A stretch of DNA of 22,064 bases from a virus: the IMG/VR virus record IMGVR_UViG_3300008110_000474, positions 1 through 22,064 of that record, one strand, 5' to 3'. Below are positions 8,097 through 14,570 of the stretch, in pieces. A model generated the notes under the pieces. It saw nothing but the letters and a program-made list of their open reading frames with translations. It did no database searches and was not told the DNA's origin. Both the position numbers and the translations under genes were made by a program. Within the stretch, counting starts at the first letter, position 1. Every line of letters starts with the position of its first letter.

Positions 8097-8545
8097 CAGT
8101 CCTCTTCCTTCTCATCTGAGATCGGACCACCGACAAGCCACGCATCACAAGTGCGTGAGCCTGCACACTTGAAGTGAAACAACTCGCAGAAACCAAGGCC
8201 AGCAGACTCAATGACATCCTCGTCATAGCCTGACTCTTCTGCTGGATTCTTTGCTTCGATGCCCTGCTTGATGCATTCCATCATCTGGCTGGTTACAATG
8301 AATGCAGAACAATTACCGCAGCGCATGCCCTTGGCTTCAGCTTCGCTCGTATTCCAGATCACCGCCTTTCGTAGCCAGAAGACCTCGTTGTTCTTTTCAT
8401 CCAGCGGATTGGCTGGGCCGTAACCGACATTCTCAAACGCCCAGTTCCTGTTCTTGAGATTAACCATGATGTCGCGTGTGGCCAGCGGACAAGAGTATTC
8501 TTCCTCGTCCTCCATGCTGCTCTCAATCAGTGGGCGCGTAGCCAT
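8096..8545 (-). CDS. Cysteine-rich, probable metal- or Fe-S-binding protein
   Basis: The 149-residue acidic protein has seven cysteines. C76 and C79 form a CGNC motif, followed by C91 and then C120, C127 and C133 in GFCELFHFKCAGSRTCDAW. The six-Cys spacing suggests a zinc or iron-sulfur site; C19 is outside the cluster. Similar short proteins with a CxxC and a terminal Cys-rich block are seen in phage genomes and sometimes annotated as high-potential iron-sulfur-like. I cannot confirm that name. The N- and C-termini are strongly acidic (EDEEE and DEKEED). Its position among virion genes points to a late product, possibly carried in the particle. Confidence 0.65.
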   Translation of the reverse strand: MATRPLIESSMEDEEEYSCPLATRDIMVNLKNRNWAFENVGYGPANPLDEKNNEVFWLRKAVIWNTSEAEAKGMRCGNCSAFIVTSQMMECIKQGIEAKNPAEESGYDEDVIESAGLGFCELFHFKCAGSRTCDAWLVGGPISDEKEED

Positions 8546-8703
8546 TACTTGCCTTTCTTTGCCATGCCAGCCTCAGACATGGCGATTGCCACGGCCTGCT
8601 TTTGACTGGTCACTTTGTCACCGCTGGATGACTTCAGCTTTCCAGCCTTGTACTCGCGCATTACTTTCTTGACCTTGGCCTGCATCTTGTCTTTGGCTTC
8701 CAT
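8545..8703 (-). CDS. Small basic DUF6496-like protein
   Basis: This 52-residue gene is easy to miss. It reads MEAKDKMQAKVKKVMREYKA, then GKLKSSSGDKVTSQKQAVAI, and ends with ALA-poor basic residues MAKKGK. The block KVMREYKAGKLKSSSG.KVTSQKQAVAIAMSEAG is the pattern of the DUF6496 family, found in phages and in bacterial small proteins with Lys-rich, probably nucleic-acid-binding character. It shares one base with the next gene (TAATG), and the preceding gene ends 11 bp before its ATG. Function unknown. Confidence 0.8.
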   Translation of the reverse strand: MEAKDKMQAKVKKVMREYKAGKLKSSSGDKVTSQKQAVAIAMSEAGMAKKGK

Positions 8704-8714
8704 GATTGCCTCTG

Positions 8715-8996
8715 CTATTTCATTTCGCCGGAGCCAAGCGTCTGCTGCAACCCAGTCTCAGGTGTCAGACGCGCCTCGGACAACAGCATGCGAGAACCGC
8801 CTCGCAGTCGAGCGCTGCGCCGTGAAGCCAACCTCTCAGCTTCCTCTCTGCGCTGCTCTTCATTCTGAACGCGCATACGCTCTGTCTCAGCTTTTTGTTC
8901 ATCCAGCTGACGCTGCGTTGCTTCCATTGCAGCTTTTGCGCCACCATCATCTTGGCTTTTTCCACCACCAAAAATAGAACTGACTACTCCACCCAT
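8715..8996 (-). CDS. Small coiled-coil virion-cluster protein
   Basis: The 93-residue product starts with a Gly-rich hydrophobic segment MGGVVSSIFGGGKSQDDGG, then a charged helix of about 40 residues with many Gln, Glu and Arg (QRQLDEQKAETERMRVQNEE). It ends RLRGGSRMLLSEARL and TLGSGEMK. The same three-part layout occurs in small proteins near phage connector genes. The tail may be inserted into the particle or membrane, but this is not established. GAGGT lies 4 nt before the ATG. Only two bases separate it from the stop of the GNAT-like gene. Confidence 0.65.
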   Translation of the reverse strand: MGGVVSSIFGGGKSQDDGGAKAAMEATQRQLDEQKAETERMRVQNEEQRREEAERLASRRSARLRGGSRMLLSEARLTPETGLQQTLGSGEMK

Positions 8997-8998
8997 GA

Positions 8999-9487
8999 TT
9001 ACCTCGCCATCAAGTAGAAATCCGATTGGTCAGGCCCGTACTTGAGCATGAGTCCCTCGGTATTGAAACCGAGTCGCTGCGCCCACCGTACAGCCCGTCT
9101 GTCATCCTTTCTAACAGTGATTTGCAATCGATGCAAGCGCAGGTATATCTCAAAGATATCGCACATTCGCAAGGCGCTTTTGGTCATAGCGACTGGGATG
9201 GTACGGGCCTTGTCATCAATCACCATCCACATCTCGCCAACGCCTTCCCAGCATAGGACGCAGCCCAAGATTGCCACTGGTGTTCCGTATAGGAATGCCG
9301 TGATAGCCACCCCCATCTCGGCCTGCGCCCTGATCATGGTTCGCATGTTGACGGCCTTGGACAAAGCCAGCACTTCCGGCTGCACCGCCTTGATTTTGTC
9401 CAAGTGTTCCATGTGGAACGGGAGGAAGACTACCCCAGGGTGATATACCGCCTCCCGGTTGATCAGATCAACTGGCAGCAAAGACAT
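8999..9487 (-). CDS. GNAT-fold protein of the virion cluster
   Basis: From the ATG at 9487 the product has 162 residues. The N-terminal part FLPFHMEHLDKIKAV aligns with the first strand and helix of GNAT domains. VAILGCVLCWEGVGEMWMVI is the central hairpin, and LHRLQITVRKDDRRAVRWAQ followed by RLGFNTEGLMLKYG is the typical C-terminal half (an aligned helix then a GF.xEG strand). Proteins of this type between terminase and portal are widespread in podoviruses. Whether they acetylate a substrate is unknown. The start is a compromise: it has only a weak GGA upstream, and the gene overlaps terL by 20 bp. Confidence 0.75.
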   Translation of the reverse strand: MSLLPVDLINREAVYHPGVVFLPFHMEHLDKIKAVQPEVLALSKAVNMRTMIRAQAEMGVAITAFLYGTPVAILGCVLCWEGVGEMWMVIDDKARTIPVAMTKSALRMCDIFEIYLRLHRLQITVRKDDRRAVRWAQRLGFNTEGLMLKYGPDQSDFYLMAR

Positions 9488-11027
9488 CGAAGTCCGTTTT
9501 CGCAACTGCGCTGCCAATGGCAGGCGTGTTGTAGCTTGGCTTCCTGACCATCCGGTTGTACTCGCCGCCACCCAGCATCAGGTAGCCAAAGGAATCGCCA
9601 ATGTGAGAATGCTCGTTCTTGTTTGGGGCATCCTTGAACCGCTCTTGGCCTGCGCCAACCGCGATGCGTTTGAAGTGGTAGCCGCCAGACAGAGATTTGC
9701 GGAGCAGCTTGCACGATTTGTTGATGATCAGCCCCGGCTTGCCGCCGATCAGTCGCTGCATGGGAGCGGCCGCGGCCTCCCGGCGCACCTTGAAATCATT
9801 GCTGGCAGTTGGCTGCGCCTTCAATCCAAGGGTTCGCAAGTGATCAAAAGCCGTCACCTCGTAGATGGCATCCCGCGCCATACCCGCCGGATCGCCCCAG
9901 ATCATCAGTTCAAACCCAGGGTAGCGCTGGTTCATTTCAGCCAGTAGCTGCTGGCCGAAGCGCTCCAGGCCCATGTCAAAGGTGACGATCTCATGCAGCA
10001 CAATCCAGCGTCCGTTGGGTAGTCGCTGCCCTATGGTGGCCGCGGGTGTCAGACCAAAGTCCAGCCCGATCTGGATGGGGATTCCCTGCTCCGGCTCGAC
10101 ATCACCGGACATGCTGTTATCCTCGTACTCCGGCCAGACAGGTCTGCCTTCTTGGACATAGGTGTACTCGCCACCGGCATAGCACATAATCCAGTCTAGA
10201 TTCTTGCCGCCCATCATCTGCAAGTAGTAGCCACCAGGCAGATTGTTCAGATTCTCGGCCTTGGGGTTGACCTTCCACCACTTGCTGGCAGCGAAGACAT
10301 GGTCATTGGCCTCTGGCATCTCCGGCAGATCGTCGGACTTGACCGGGATTACGCCGCCTGGCTGACGAAAAAACCTCCACGCATACGGGCCAGTCAGCTT
10401 TTCAGTCTCGGCCAGCTTGAACCACCAGTGATCGTCATCCATTGGGTTGGTATCCATCCAGATGCCGGACCAGGTAGCGCCGCCGTCCCGCTTGGTAGGG
10501 TAGCGGCCAACGCGGTGGGTCAATCCGTCGATCACCGCCTTGGGCAACTCCCTAGCTTCGTTCACCCAAGCCCCAGTCAACTCTAGAGACAGCAGCTTTC
10601 GGACATCCTTGGGCTGGTCCAGCGCCAGGAAGATGACTTCGCAGTCAATTCCGGCCGCATCACCCCTGGCTGGCAGGCGAATATGGTGAGTAATAGGCGG
10701 CGTGTAGTGAATTGGCCCGAATGTAGCCTCTGGGAAGAGGTCAATCCAGGTCTTTAGGGTGGTGGTACGCAGCATGGGGTAGCTGTTTCGCACAATCGCC
10801 CAGCGGCTGTACCGGATTCCGTCGATGGGGGACGGCTTCTGGCGCACGGCGCGCATCATTATCTCAGCAGCACAGGCGTATGACTTGCCAGAACCCACCG
10901 GCCCCATCATTCCTCGGACAAAAGCGTTGCTTTGCAAGAACTCCCAGACCTTGGGTGAGCGTCTGAAGTCCAGATTCAGACCCATGCCGCCGATTGACTT
11001 CTCCGATTTGTCTGCCGTCTTAGCCAT
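9468..11027 (-). CDS. terL: Terminase large subunit
   Basis: The 519-residue DNA packaging motor carries both expected activities. The ATPase has Walker A GPVGSGKS at residues 42-49, a Walker B-like TGAWVNEARE with the catalytic Glu at 157, and a coupling motif around MDTNP at 191-195. The RNase H-like nuclease has Asp323 (GLDFG), Asp379 (WGDPAG) and Asp478 (SHIGDSFGY). It converts concatemeric DNA to packaged genomes together with the small subunit and the portal, both encoded in this operon. The ATG overlaps the small-subunit gene by 8 bp. The Shine-Dalgarno site is weak (GAAAG), so coupling is likely important. Confidence 0.96.
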   Translation of the reverse strand: MAKTADKSEKSIGGMGLNLDFRRSPKVWEFLQSNAFVRGMMGPVGSGKSYACAAEIMMRAVRQKPSPIDGIRYSRWAIVRNSYPMLRTTTLKTWIDLFPEATFGPIHYTPPITHHIRLPARGDAAGIDCEVIFLALDQPKDVRKLLSLELTGAWVNEARELPKAVIDGLTHRVGRYPTKRDGGATWSGIWMDTNPMDDDHWWFKLAETEKLTGPYAWRFFRQPGGVIPVKSDDLPEMPEANDHVFAASKWWKVNPKAENLNNLPGGYYLQMMGGKNLDWIMCYAGGEYTYVQEGRPVWPEYEDNSMSGDVEPEQGIPIQIGLDFGLTPAATIGQRLPNGRWIVLHEIVTFDMGLERFGQQLLAEMNQRYPGFELMIWGDPAGMARDAIYEVTAFDHLRTLGLKAQPTASNDFKVRREAAAAPMQRLIGGKPGLIINKSCKLLRKSLSGGYHFKRIAVGAGQERFKDAPNKNEHSHIGDSFGYLMLGGGEYNRMVRKPSYNTPAIGSAVAKTDFDVFAAS

Positions 11028-11460
11028 TGTTGCTTTCTACATCGATGACTTCTGGCGATTGGATATTGATACCAATAACCGAGGGCCGTTCCTCATCGTT
11101 GTTGTTGTCCAGCAGCCCAGATGCCTTGGCAAGCAGGCGCAACACGCCCACCTTGTCGAACAGTTCGATGTCCAGCGTCCGCTGCACCTCCCCATTCTTG
11201 TCGGTACGCTCGTTGACCTTGATGCTTTTGATGGCATGCAGAGCATGTTCTGGTATCTGATCGGATGGTTTGACCTGGATATTGCCTTGGTCATCCCAGG
11301 ACATGATGTCCGTCAGCTTGGTGTTTGCCATGCTCAGAAGGGCGTAGCTGACGGCTTCCCGGTTCTGGATCAGAGTCTCGGACCGTTTGAGCCGCTGATG
11401 CACAGACCGGACACCGCCCCACCCTTCCAAGCTTGGCAGTACCTGCTTGGGCTTTACCAC
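11020..11460 (-). CDS. terS: Terminase small subunit
   Basis: The 146-residue product starts with GTG at 11460, seven bases inside the end of the preceding gene. It begins with a basic segment followed by a helical region (VHQRLKRSETLIQNREAVSYALLSMANTKLTDIMSWD in sense order, residues ~20-55). ALHAIKSIKVNERTDKNGE and a conserved helix FDKVGVLRLLAKASGLL follow. These are typical of small terminase subunits that recognise the packaging site and form the ring feeding TerL. It directly precedes terL, as in most tailed phages. No DNA-binding specificity can be read from sequence. Confidence 0.8.
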   Translation of the reverse strand: MVKPKQVLPSLEGWGGVRSVHQRLKRSETLIQNREAVSYALLSMANTKLTDIMSWDDQGNIQVKPSDQIPEHALHAIKSIKVNERTDKNGEVQRTLDIELFDKVGVLRLLAKASGLLDNNNDEERPSVIGINIQSPEVIDVESNNG

Positions 11461-11729
11461 GGAATGTCATCTTTCAGATTGTCCATTGACCCCGGCTGGT
11501 AGCCATTGGCCTTGGCCTGGCTATGCTCGGTAGGCTTTGGCATCTTGGGCCTGCCGATCTTGACCGAGTACCACGGATCACCGGCTTTGGTCTTGCCTTG
11601 TCGAATGTCCAAGTAATGCAAGCTGCCGTCTGGCAGCAGAATCTCACCACGGAAGTCGGCATGCCAATCTTCCTGTTTTTCCTTGTTCAAGAACGCCGTG
11701 CCTTGACCAGGCCGCATCTCATACGCCAT
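11454..11729 (-). CDS. Small phage protein of unknown function
   Basis: The 91-residue product starts MAYEMRPGQGTAFLNKEKQE and continues with DFRGEILLPDGSLHYLDI, KTKAGDPWYSVKIGRP and a Pro/Lys-rich tail. The MRPGQGT.F.N opening with a beta-rich core is a pattern I associate with small phage and plasmid proteins encoded near terminase or ssDNA-binding genes. I do not recognise a named family. A strong AAGGAG lies 8 nt before the ATG. It is the first gene of the minus-strand packaging operon and overlaps the terS start by seven bases. It could be a DNA-binding accessory protein. Confidence 0.65.
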   Translation of the reverse strand: MAYEMRPGQGTAFLNKEKQEDWHADFRGEILLPDGSLHYLDIRQGKTKAGDPWYSVKIGRPKMPKPTEHSQAKANGYQPGSMDNLKDDIPW

Positions 11730-11765
11730 ACCAACTTCTCCTTTTATTGTTGTATCTGGACAGAC

Positions 11766-11795
11766 AGTCTACCCGCAGTGGTATATCACTTGCAA
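11766..11795 (-). promoter_or_regulatory. Candidate promoter of the packaging/virion operon
   Basis: On the minus strand TTGCAA (11795-11790), an 18-bp spacer and TAGACT (11771-11766) match the sigma70 consensus at four of six positions each. The start of transcription would be about 30 nt before the ATG at 11729. A near-palindrome GTGGTATATCAC (11779-11790) sits in the spacer and could bind a regulator. Visual prediction only. Confidence 0.35.
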
Positions 11796-11809
11796 CTCCA
11801 AAAAATATC

Positions 11810-11838
11810 TTGAATGCTTAAACCCCGTCCGTTACACT
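11810..11838 (+). promoter_or_regulatory. Candidate plus-strand promoter of a possible RNA gene
   Basis: TTGAAT (11810-11815), a 17-bp spacer and TACACT (11833-11838) form a sigma70-like pair at ideal spacing. There is no open reading frame downstream on this strand before the terminator at 12277-12315, so a transcript from here would be about 470 nt of non-coding RNA. The boxes match only 4 of 6 positions each. Confidence 0.3.
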
Positions 11839-11968
11839 GTGTGCATTCGGGGGCCATAACCCAGCCCTTGAGAATGTAGGCGCGACAGACTCAGATAAAC
11901 GCAGCGCATGGGGCAAGTGGTTCCTTCCACACAGGATCGGGCCAGAGAAAAACCCAGCTGGGCAAAGA

Positions 11969-12134
11969 TGCCAGTAGCAAGCGATAAACCAGAGCGCCAC
12001 CTCTTTTGAGGTACACCCCATATATACGGGTGAGGTTCTTTTTGCTTCAACGAAGCTCGGTCCTTCGTAGGCACACAGCGCAACGCGCTCACACCTCATA
12101 CCTCGGCTAACTCAAGACCGTGCCAATAGCAAGC
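11969..12134. repeat. Near-perfect 14-bp direct repeat, 152 bp apart
   Basis: TGCCAGTAGCAAGC (11969-11982) and TGCCAATAGCAAGC (12121-12134) differ at one base. They bracket the hairpin cluster. They might be sites for a replication or regulatory protein, or edges of an inserted segment. No third copy was seen. Confidence 0.5.
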
Positions 12135-12138
12135 ACCA

Positions 12139-12166
12139 AAAACCTAATATTTATAAATAAGGTTTT
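12139..12166. repeat. AT-rich inverted repeat
   Basis: AAAACCT (12139-12145) and AGGTTTT (12160-12166) flank AA plus a 12-bp perfect palindrome TATTTATAAATA (12148-12159). A further A-rich run follows to 12172. It stands out from GC-rich surroundings. It could be a bidirectional terminator, an operator or a DNA-unwinding element. Confidence 0.6.
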
Positions 12167-12276
12167 AAAAAACTACGGCTTGAAAAACACGGGAAAAATT
12201 GTGTGGGGCACCCACCGTACAGGCGGGAGGCAGGGGGGCATAGGGTCGCTCTTGGCGCAGCGCAACACCGGCAGCA

Positions 12277-12315
12277 CCTAACGCGTATGCGCGCACCTGC
12301 GCGCGTTAGGTTTTT
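12277..12315 (+). terminator. Orphan intrinsic terminator on the plus strand
   Basis: CCTAACGCG (12277-12285) pairs perfectly with CGCGTTAGG (12302-12310) and is followed by five T (12311-12315). An alternative inner stem GCGCGC-ACCT-GCGCGC (12289-12304) can stack under CCTAAC/GTTAGG. There is no T-run on the minus side, so it is oriented for plus-strand transcripts. No plus-strand gene lies upstream in the window. Confidence 0.7.
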
Positions 12316-12402
12316 GATACACCACCGCCCCTGCTGGCAGCGCAGAATCCACGGCACGGCACGGCGTACCTGGTGCATTCGAAGGTAAGCAAGCGGAACA
12401 GG

Positions 12403-12996
12403 CTACCTGCTACCCTGCACTTCGGCCAGCAAACGCTCGGCGCTCGGCACTGGCAGACCTTCGGCACGGTACGCTGCGGCCAGCGCGTCAACGGCTGACT
12501 GTTGATTGATTGTCGAATCAACTAGTCTTTCCTCATAAGTATCTTGACTAGGTTCATTAACTGTACTTATGTTAGTTTTCTTGCGTTTGCCTTTGGACAT
12601 GTCTCGCCTTTCCTGTAGATGCACTGCTAGTTCACCGGCCATGCTGGCCGCATCTGCTGCGGATAATTCTGTCGCGTAGACTATCCGCAGCGTATCTCCG
12701 GCCTTCCCTTTCCGGCCTCCCTTGATCCGCTCAACATAACCTAGTGCCTTAAGCTTGGACATCTGCCGGTTCACTGCTGGCGCTGATACACCTAAATCCT
12801 GGCCGATCCGCTGCTGACTCGCCCAAAGGTATCCGGCCTTATTGGCATAGGCTGCTGACTGCATCAATACCCGAAGCGCTGCTGGCCGTAACCTTCTGTC
12901 GTTAATCGCGCGGTACGGCAGCACCACAAAACGCCGTCTATCCTCGTTCGCATGCTCTGCCAGCGCTGTTTGCTCGGGTATCTGGAATGCCGTCAT
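12403..12996 (-). CDS. Winged-helix DNA-binding protein (possible replication or regulatory protein)
   Basis: The 197-residue product has an N-terminal winged-helix domain. RRFVVLPYRAINDRRLRPAA and LRVLMQSAAYANKAG are followed by a helix-turn-helix SQQRIGQDLGVSAPAVNRQM and a wing LGYVERIKGGRKGK, spanning about residues 20-100. The C-terminal half is basic then Ala-rich and contains no recognised motif. This layout occurs in plasmid- and phage-borne replication or regulatory proteins, but I cannot assign a specific Rep family. No Shine-Dalgarno site is visible; a TAGAAT hexamer (13008-13003) ends 6 bp before the ATG, which would give a leaderless or very short-leader mRNA. The gene is divergent from the plus-strand cassette at 13137 and shares a control region containing an FNR-like box. 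Confidence 0.75.
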   Translation of the reverse strand: MTAFQIPEQTALAEHANEDRRRFVVLPYRAINDRRLRPAALRVLMQSAAYANKAGYLWASQQRIGQDLGVSAPAVNRQMSKLKALGYVERIKGGRKGKAGDTLRIVYATELSAADAASMAGELAVHLQERRDMSKGKRKKTNISTVNEPSQDTYEERLVDSTINQQSAVDALAAAYRAEGLPVPSAERLLAEVQGSR

Positions 12997-13023
12997 GTCA
13001 GTATTCTAGGTTAGTGGTTACTC

Positions 13024-13037
13024 TTGATCTAGATCAA
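13024..13037. promoter_or_regulatory. Perfect FNR/ANR-type box
   Basis: TTGATCTAGATCAA is a perfect 14-bp palindrome that matches the FNR-family consensus TTGAT-N4-ATCAA exactly. It lies between two divergent genes, 100 bp before the plus-strand ATG at 13137 and 28 bp before the minus-strand ATG at 12996. Another regulator with a similar palindrome is possible. Confidence 0.6.
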
Positions 13038-13055
13038 TGTTCCAGTAAATAACCT

Positions 13056-13083
13056 TTGCATGCGGAACTAAGCATGCTATTGT
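13056..13083 (+). promoter_or_regulatory. Candidate promoter and leader of the DUF7249/DUF7227 cassette
   Basis: TTGCAT (13056-13061), a 16-bp spacer and TATTGT (13078-13083) form a plausible sigma70 promoter. The FNR-like box would be centred about 60 bp before the transcript start. GCATGC occurs twice in the spacer region. The leader can form a GCACT/AGTGC hairpin (13093-13112). Confidence 0.4.
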
Positions 13084-13136
13084 GCTGTCCATGCACTGCG
13101 CTCATGTAGTGCGCTAACCCAAAAAGAGGATAGACC

Positions 13137-13424
13137 ATGATGGAAAAGACCTATAACGGCTGGACCAACTACGCTACATGGCGAGTTAACCTTGAGATAT
13201 TTGACGGCATGCCGATAGAGGAATTCAACGGCATTAATGACCCAGTAGAGCCGGAACTGATCTGCGTGCATACGCTAGCGGAGGCCGTAAAAGAGCGAGC
13301 GGAATATTACATAGAAAGCACATCCAGTGCTGGCCTCGTCCTCGACTATGCTTTGGCTTTCCTATCCTATGTGAACTGGAAGGAAATTGCACAGCGCTTA
13401 ATTGATGACTATACCGCCGAATAA
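13137..13424 (+). CDS. DUF7249-like small protein
   Basis: The 95-residue acidic product begins MMEKTYNGWTNYATWRVNLE, the NGWTNYATW..NLE signature that I associate with DUF7249, a family spread over plasmids and phages. The rest is helical (HTLAEAVKERAEYYIE and IAQRLIDDY) with no catalytic motif. GAGGA lies 6 nt before the ATG, within a leader string repeated before the next gene. A second ATG follows immediately, so initiation could be at either codon. It is first in a five-gene plus-strand cassette that ends at the terminator near 14700. Function unknown. Confidence 0.8.
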   Translation: MMEKTYNGWTNYATWRVNLEIFDGMPIEEFNGINDPVEPELICVHTLAEAVKERAEYYIESTSSAGLVLDYALAFLSYVNWKEIAQRLIDDYTAE

Positions 13425-13439
13425 CTAAGAGGATAGACC

Positions 13440-13625
13440 ATGAAACAAATCACCGTCACAATGAAACAAATCTACGGCAGCACAACTTACTACCCTGCCT
13501 GTGCTGATTCCCTGCTGTTCGCTCGCATTGCCGGTACTAAGACCCTGACACCAGCAGCGCTGTCTGCAATCAAGGCACTGGGCTACCTGATAGTGCTACA
13601 GCAAGAAACCCTGACCATTGATTAG
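13440..13625 (+). CDS. Small conserved accessory protein
   Basis: The 61-residue product reads MKQITVTMKQIYGSTTYYPA, then ADSLLFARIAGTKTLTPAAL and a helix ending GYLIVLQQETLTID. The KQ.YG..YYP and GTKTLT elements are seen in small proteins that accompany DUF7249 and DUF7227 genes on plasmids and phages. The leader aagaggatagaccatga is identical over 17 bp to that of the preceding gene, which argues the two are both translated and perhaps arose in a common module. Function unknown. Confidence 0.7.
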   Translation: MKQITVTMKQIYGSTTYYPACADSLLFARIAGTKTLTPAALSAIKALGYLIVLQQETLTID

Positions 13626-13633
13626 TGCCACCT

Positions 13634-13661
13634 AGCAGCGCGTTAACACTAGCGCGCTGCT
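13634..13661 (+). other. Strong intercistronic hairpin
   Basis: AGCAGCGCG (13634-13642) pairs perfectly with CGCGCTGCT (13653-13661) across a 10-nt loop. No T-run follows, so it is probably an mRNA stability or partial attenuation element between the second and third cassette genes. Confidence 0.6.
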
Positions 13662-13707
13662 GGATTGTCACTCCCGGCAATCGTTTACCCATGAAGAGGA
13701 AACGACA

Positions 13708-14394
13708 ATGCATGTTCACCTGACACCCAAAAGCGCGAATGTTAAGACCGGACCGATACCTGTCAGCACCAGCAGCAGAGAATCCTGCCCGGATACCTGC
13801 CCATTGAAAAAAGCCGGATGCTATGCCGATGCCGGGCCGCTGGCCCTGCACTGGAACAAGGTAACAGACCAGCAACGCGGTACAGACTGGAATACCTTCT
13901 GCGACAGTATCGCAGCACTGCCACCCGGTCAATTGTGGCGGCACAATCAGGCCGGTGATCTGCCGCACCAGCACGGCCGCATCGATGCCGCAGCGCTTGA
14001 TCTGCTGGTGTCTGCAAACCACGGAAAACGCGGATTCACCTATACGCACCACGATGCCGCGATCAATGCCGATCTGCTGGCCACTGCTAACATCAGCGGA
14101 TTCACCGTGAATCTGTCAGCGAATGATCTGCACCATGCCGATGCGCTGGCCGATTCAGGATTGCCAGTGGTGGCCGTGCTGCCGATAACGCAAACCAGCA
14201 ACACCAAAACACCAGCAGGGCGCGCCGTGGTGGTATGTCCGGCCACCGTGCGCGAGGATGTTAGCTGCGCGACATGCCAATTGTGCGCCCGTGCTGATAG
14301 GTCCGTGATAATCGGATTCCCGGCGCACGGCACTAGCGCCAAAAAAGCCGATTCTGTCGCGCGCCGGGTGATACCGCTAAAGGTGGCCGCATGA
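13708..14394 (+). CDS. DUF7227-like cysteine-rich protein (possible TIM-barrel enzyme)
   Basis: The 228-residue product starts MHVHLTPKSANVKTGPIPVS, followed by Cys27, Cys31 and Cys38 (SCPDTCPLKKAGCYAD) and LWRHNQAGDLP near residue 76. The core then alternates predicted strands and helices: GKRGFTYTH at 106, ISGFTVNLSAND at 129 and LPVVAVLPITQ at 152. Residues 177-193 hold Cys177 and a CATCQLC motif, before IIGFPAHGTS. Eight cysteines in two clusters suggest metal or Fe-S binding. The serial strand-helix units resemble the gp88 and DUF5131-type phage proteins thought to be related to radical-SAM barrels; that link is inference. GAGGA lies 7 nt before the ATG. The substrate is unknown. Its TGA overlaps the next gene (ATGA). 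Confidence 0.75.
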   Translation: MHVHLTPKSANVKTGPIPVSTSSRESCPDTCPLKKAGCYADAGPLALHWNKVTDQQRGTDWNTFCDSIAALPPGQLWRHNQAGDLPHQHGRIDAAALDLLVSANHGKRGFTYTHHDAAINADLLATANISGFTVNLSANDLHHADALADSGLPVVAVLPITQTSNTKTPAGRAVVVCPATVREDVSCATCQLCARADRSVIIGFPAHGTSAKKADSVARRVIPLKVAA

Positions 14395-14570
14395 ATCAGA
14401 CCGAGCAATTAACTATAGCGCTGGTCATGGCACTGACAGCGCCAACAGATGCACAAGCGAAGCGCGCTAGTGATCTGGCCGAGGAAATATCGTCCGGACT
14501 AACAGCGGAACAGGTAAAACATTGTAAGTACGCGGCACTAGCGGTAATTGAATTCGAGGAGACAAAATGA
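14391..14570 (+). CDS. Small helical protein coupled to the DUF7227-like gene
   Basis: The 59-residue product begins MNQTEQLTIALVMALTAPTD and continues AQAKRASDLAEEISSGLTAE, then a helix with one Cys. It is acidic and probably two or three helices; a similar small gene often follows DUF7227-like genes in mobile elements. It overlaps the upstream stop by ATGA and the downstream start by ATGA, so all three are translationally coupled. Function unknown. Confidence 0.75.
   Translation: MNQTEQLTIALVMALTAPTDAQAKRASDLAEEISSGLTAEQVKHCKYAALAVIEFEETK

Larger units (their letters stand above)
11730..12402. other. Non-coding block between the virion operon and the plasmid-like module
   Basis: No credible protein gene was found. 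Two minus-strand frames of 86 and 93 codons overlap over 11818-12099, but neither has a good ribosome site or a recognised motif. The block is rich in short perfect hairpins: ACCTC-TTTT-GAGGT (11999-12012), CACCC/GGGTG (12014-12032), GCTTC-AAC-GAAGC (12044-12056) and AGCGC-AAC-GCGCT (12077-12089). It also has a 14-bp repeat, an AT-rich inverted repeat and an orphan terminator, each listed separately. It could hold a structured RNA, an origin or both. Confidence 0.6.

Noticed and set aside
9464-9476. Palindrome TTGATCAGATCAA that resembles an FNR box
   Set aside because: The spacer is three instead of four bases and it lies inside coding sequence at the terL/GNAT junction, not in a promoter region.
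11818-12099. Overlapping minus-strand frames of 93 and 86 codons
   Set aside because: Both frames are open together, neither has a proper ribosome site or known domain, and they lie over palindromes; kept only as a remote possibility in the non-coding block.
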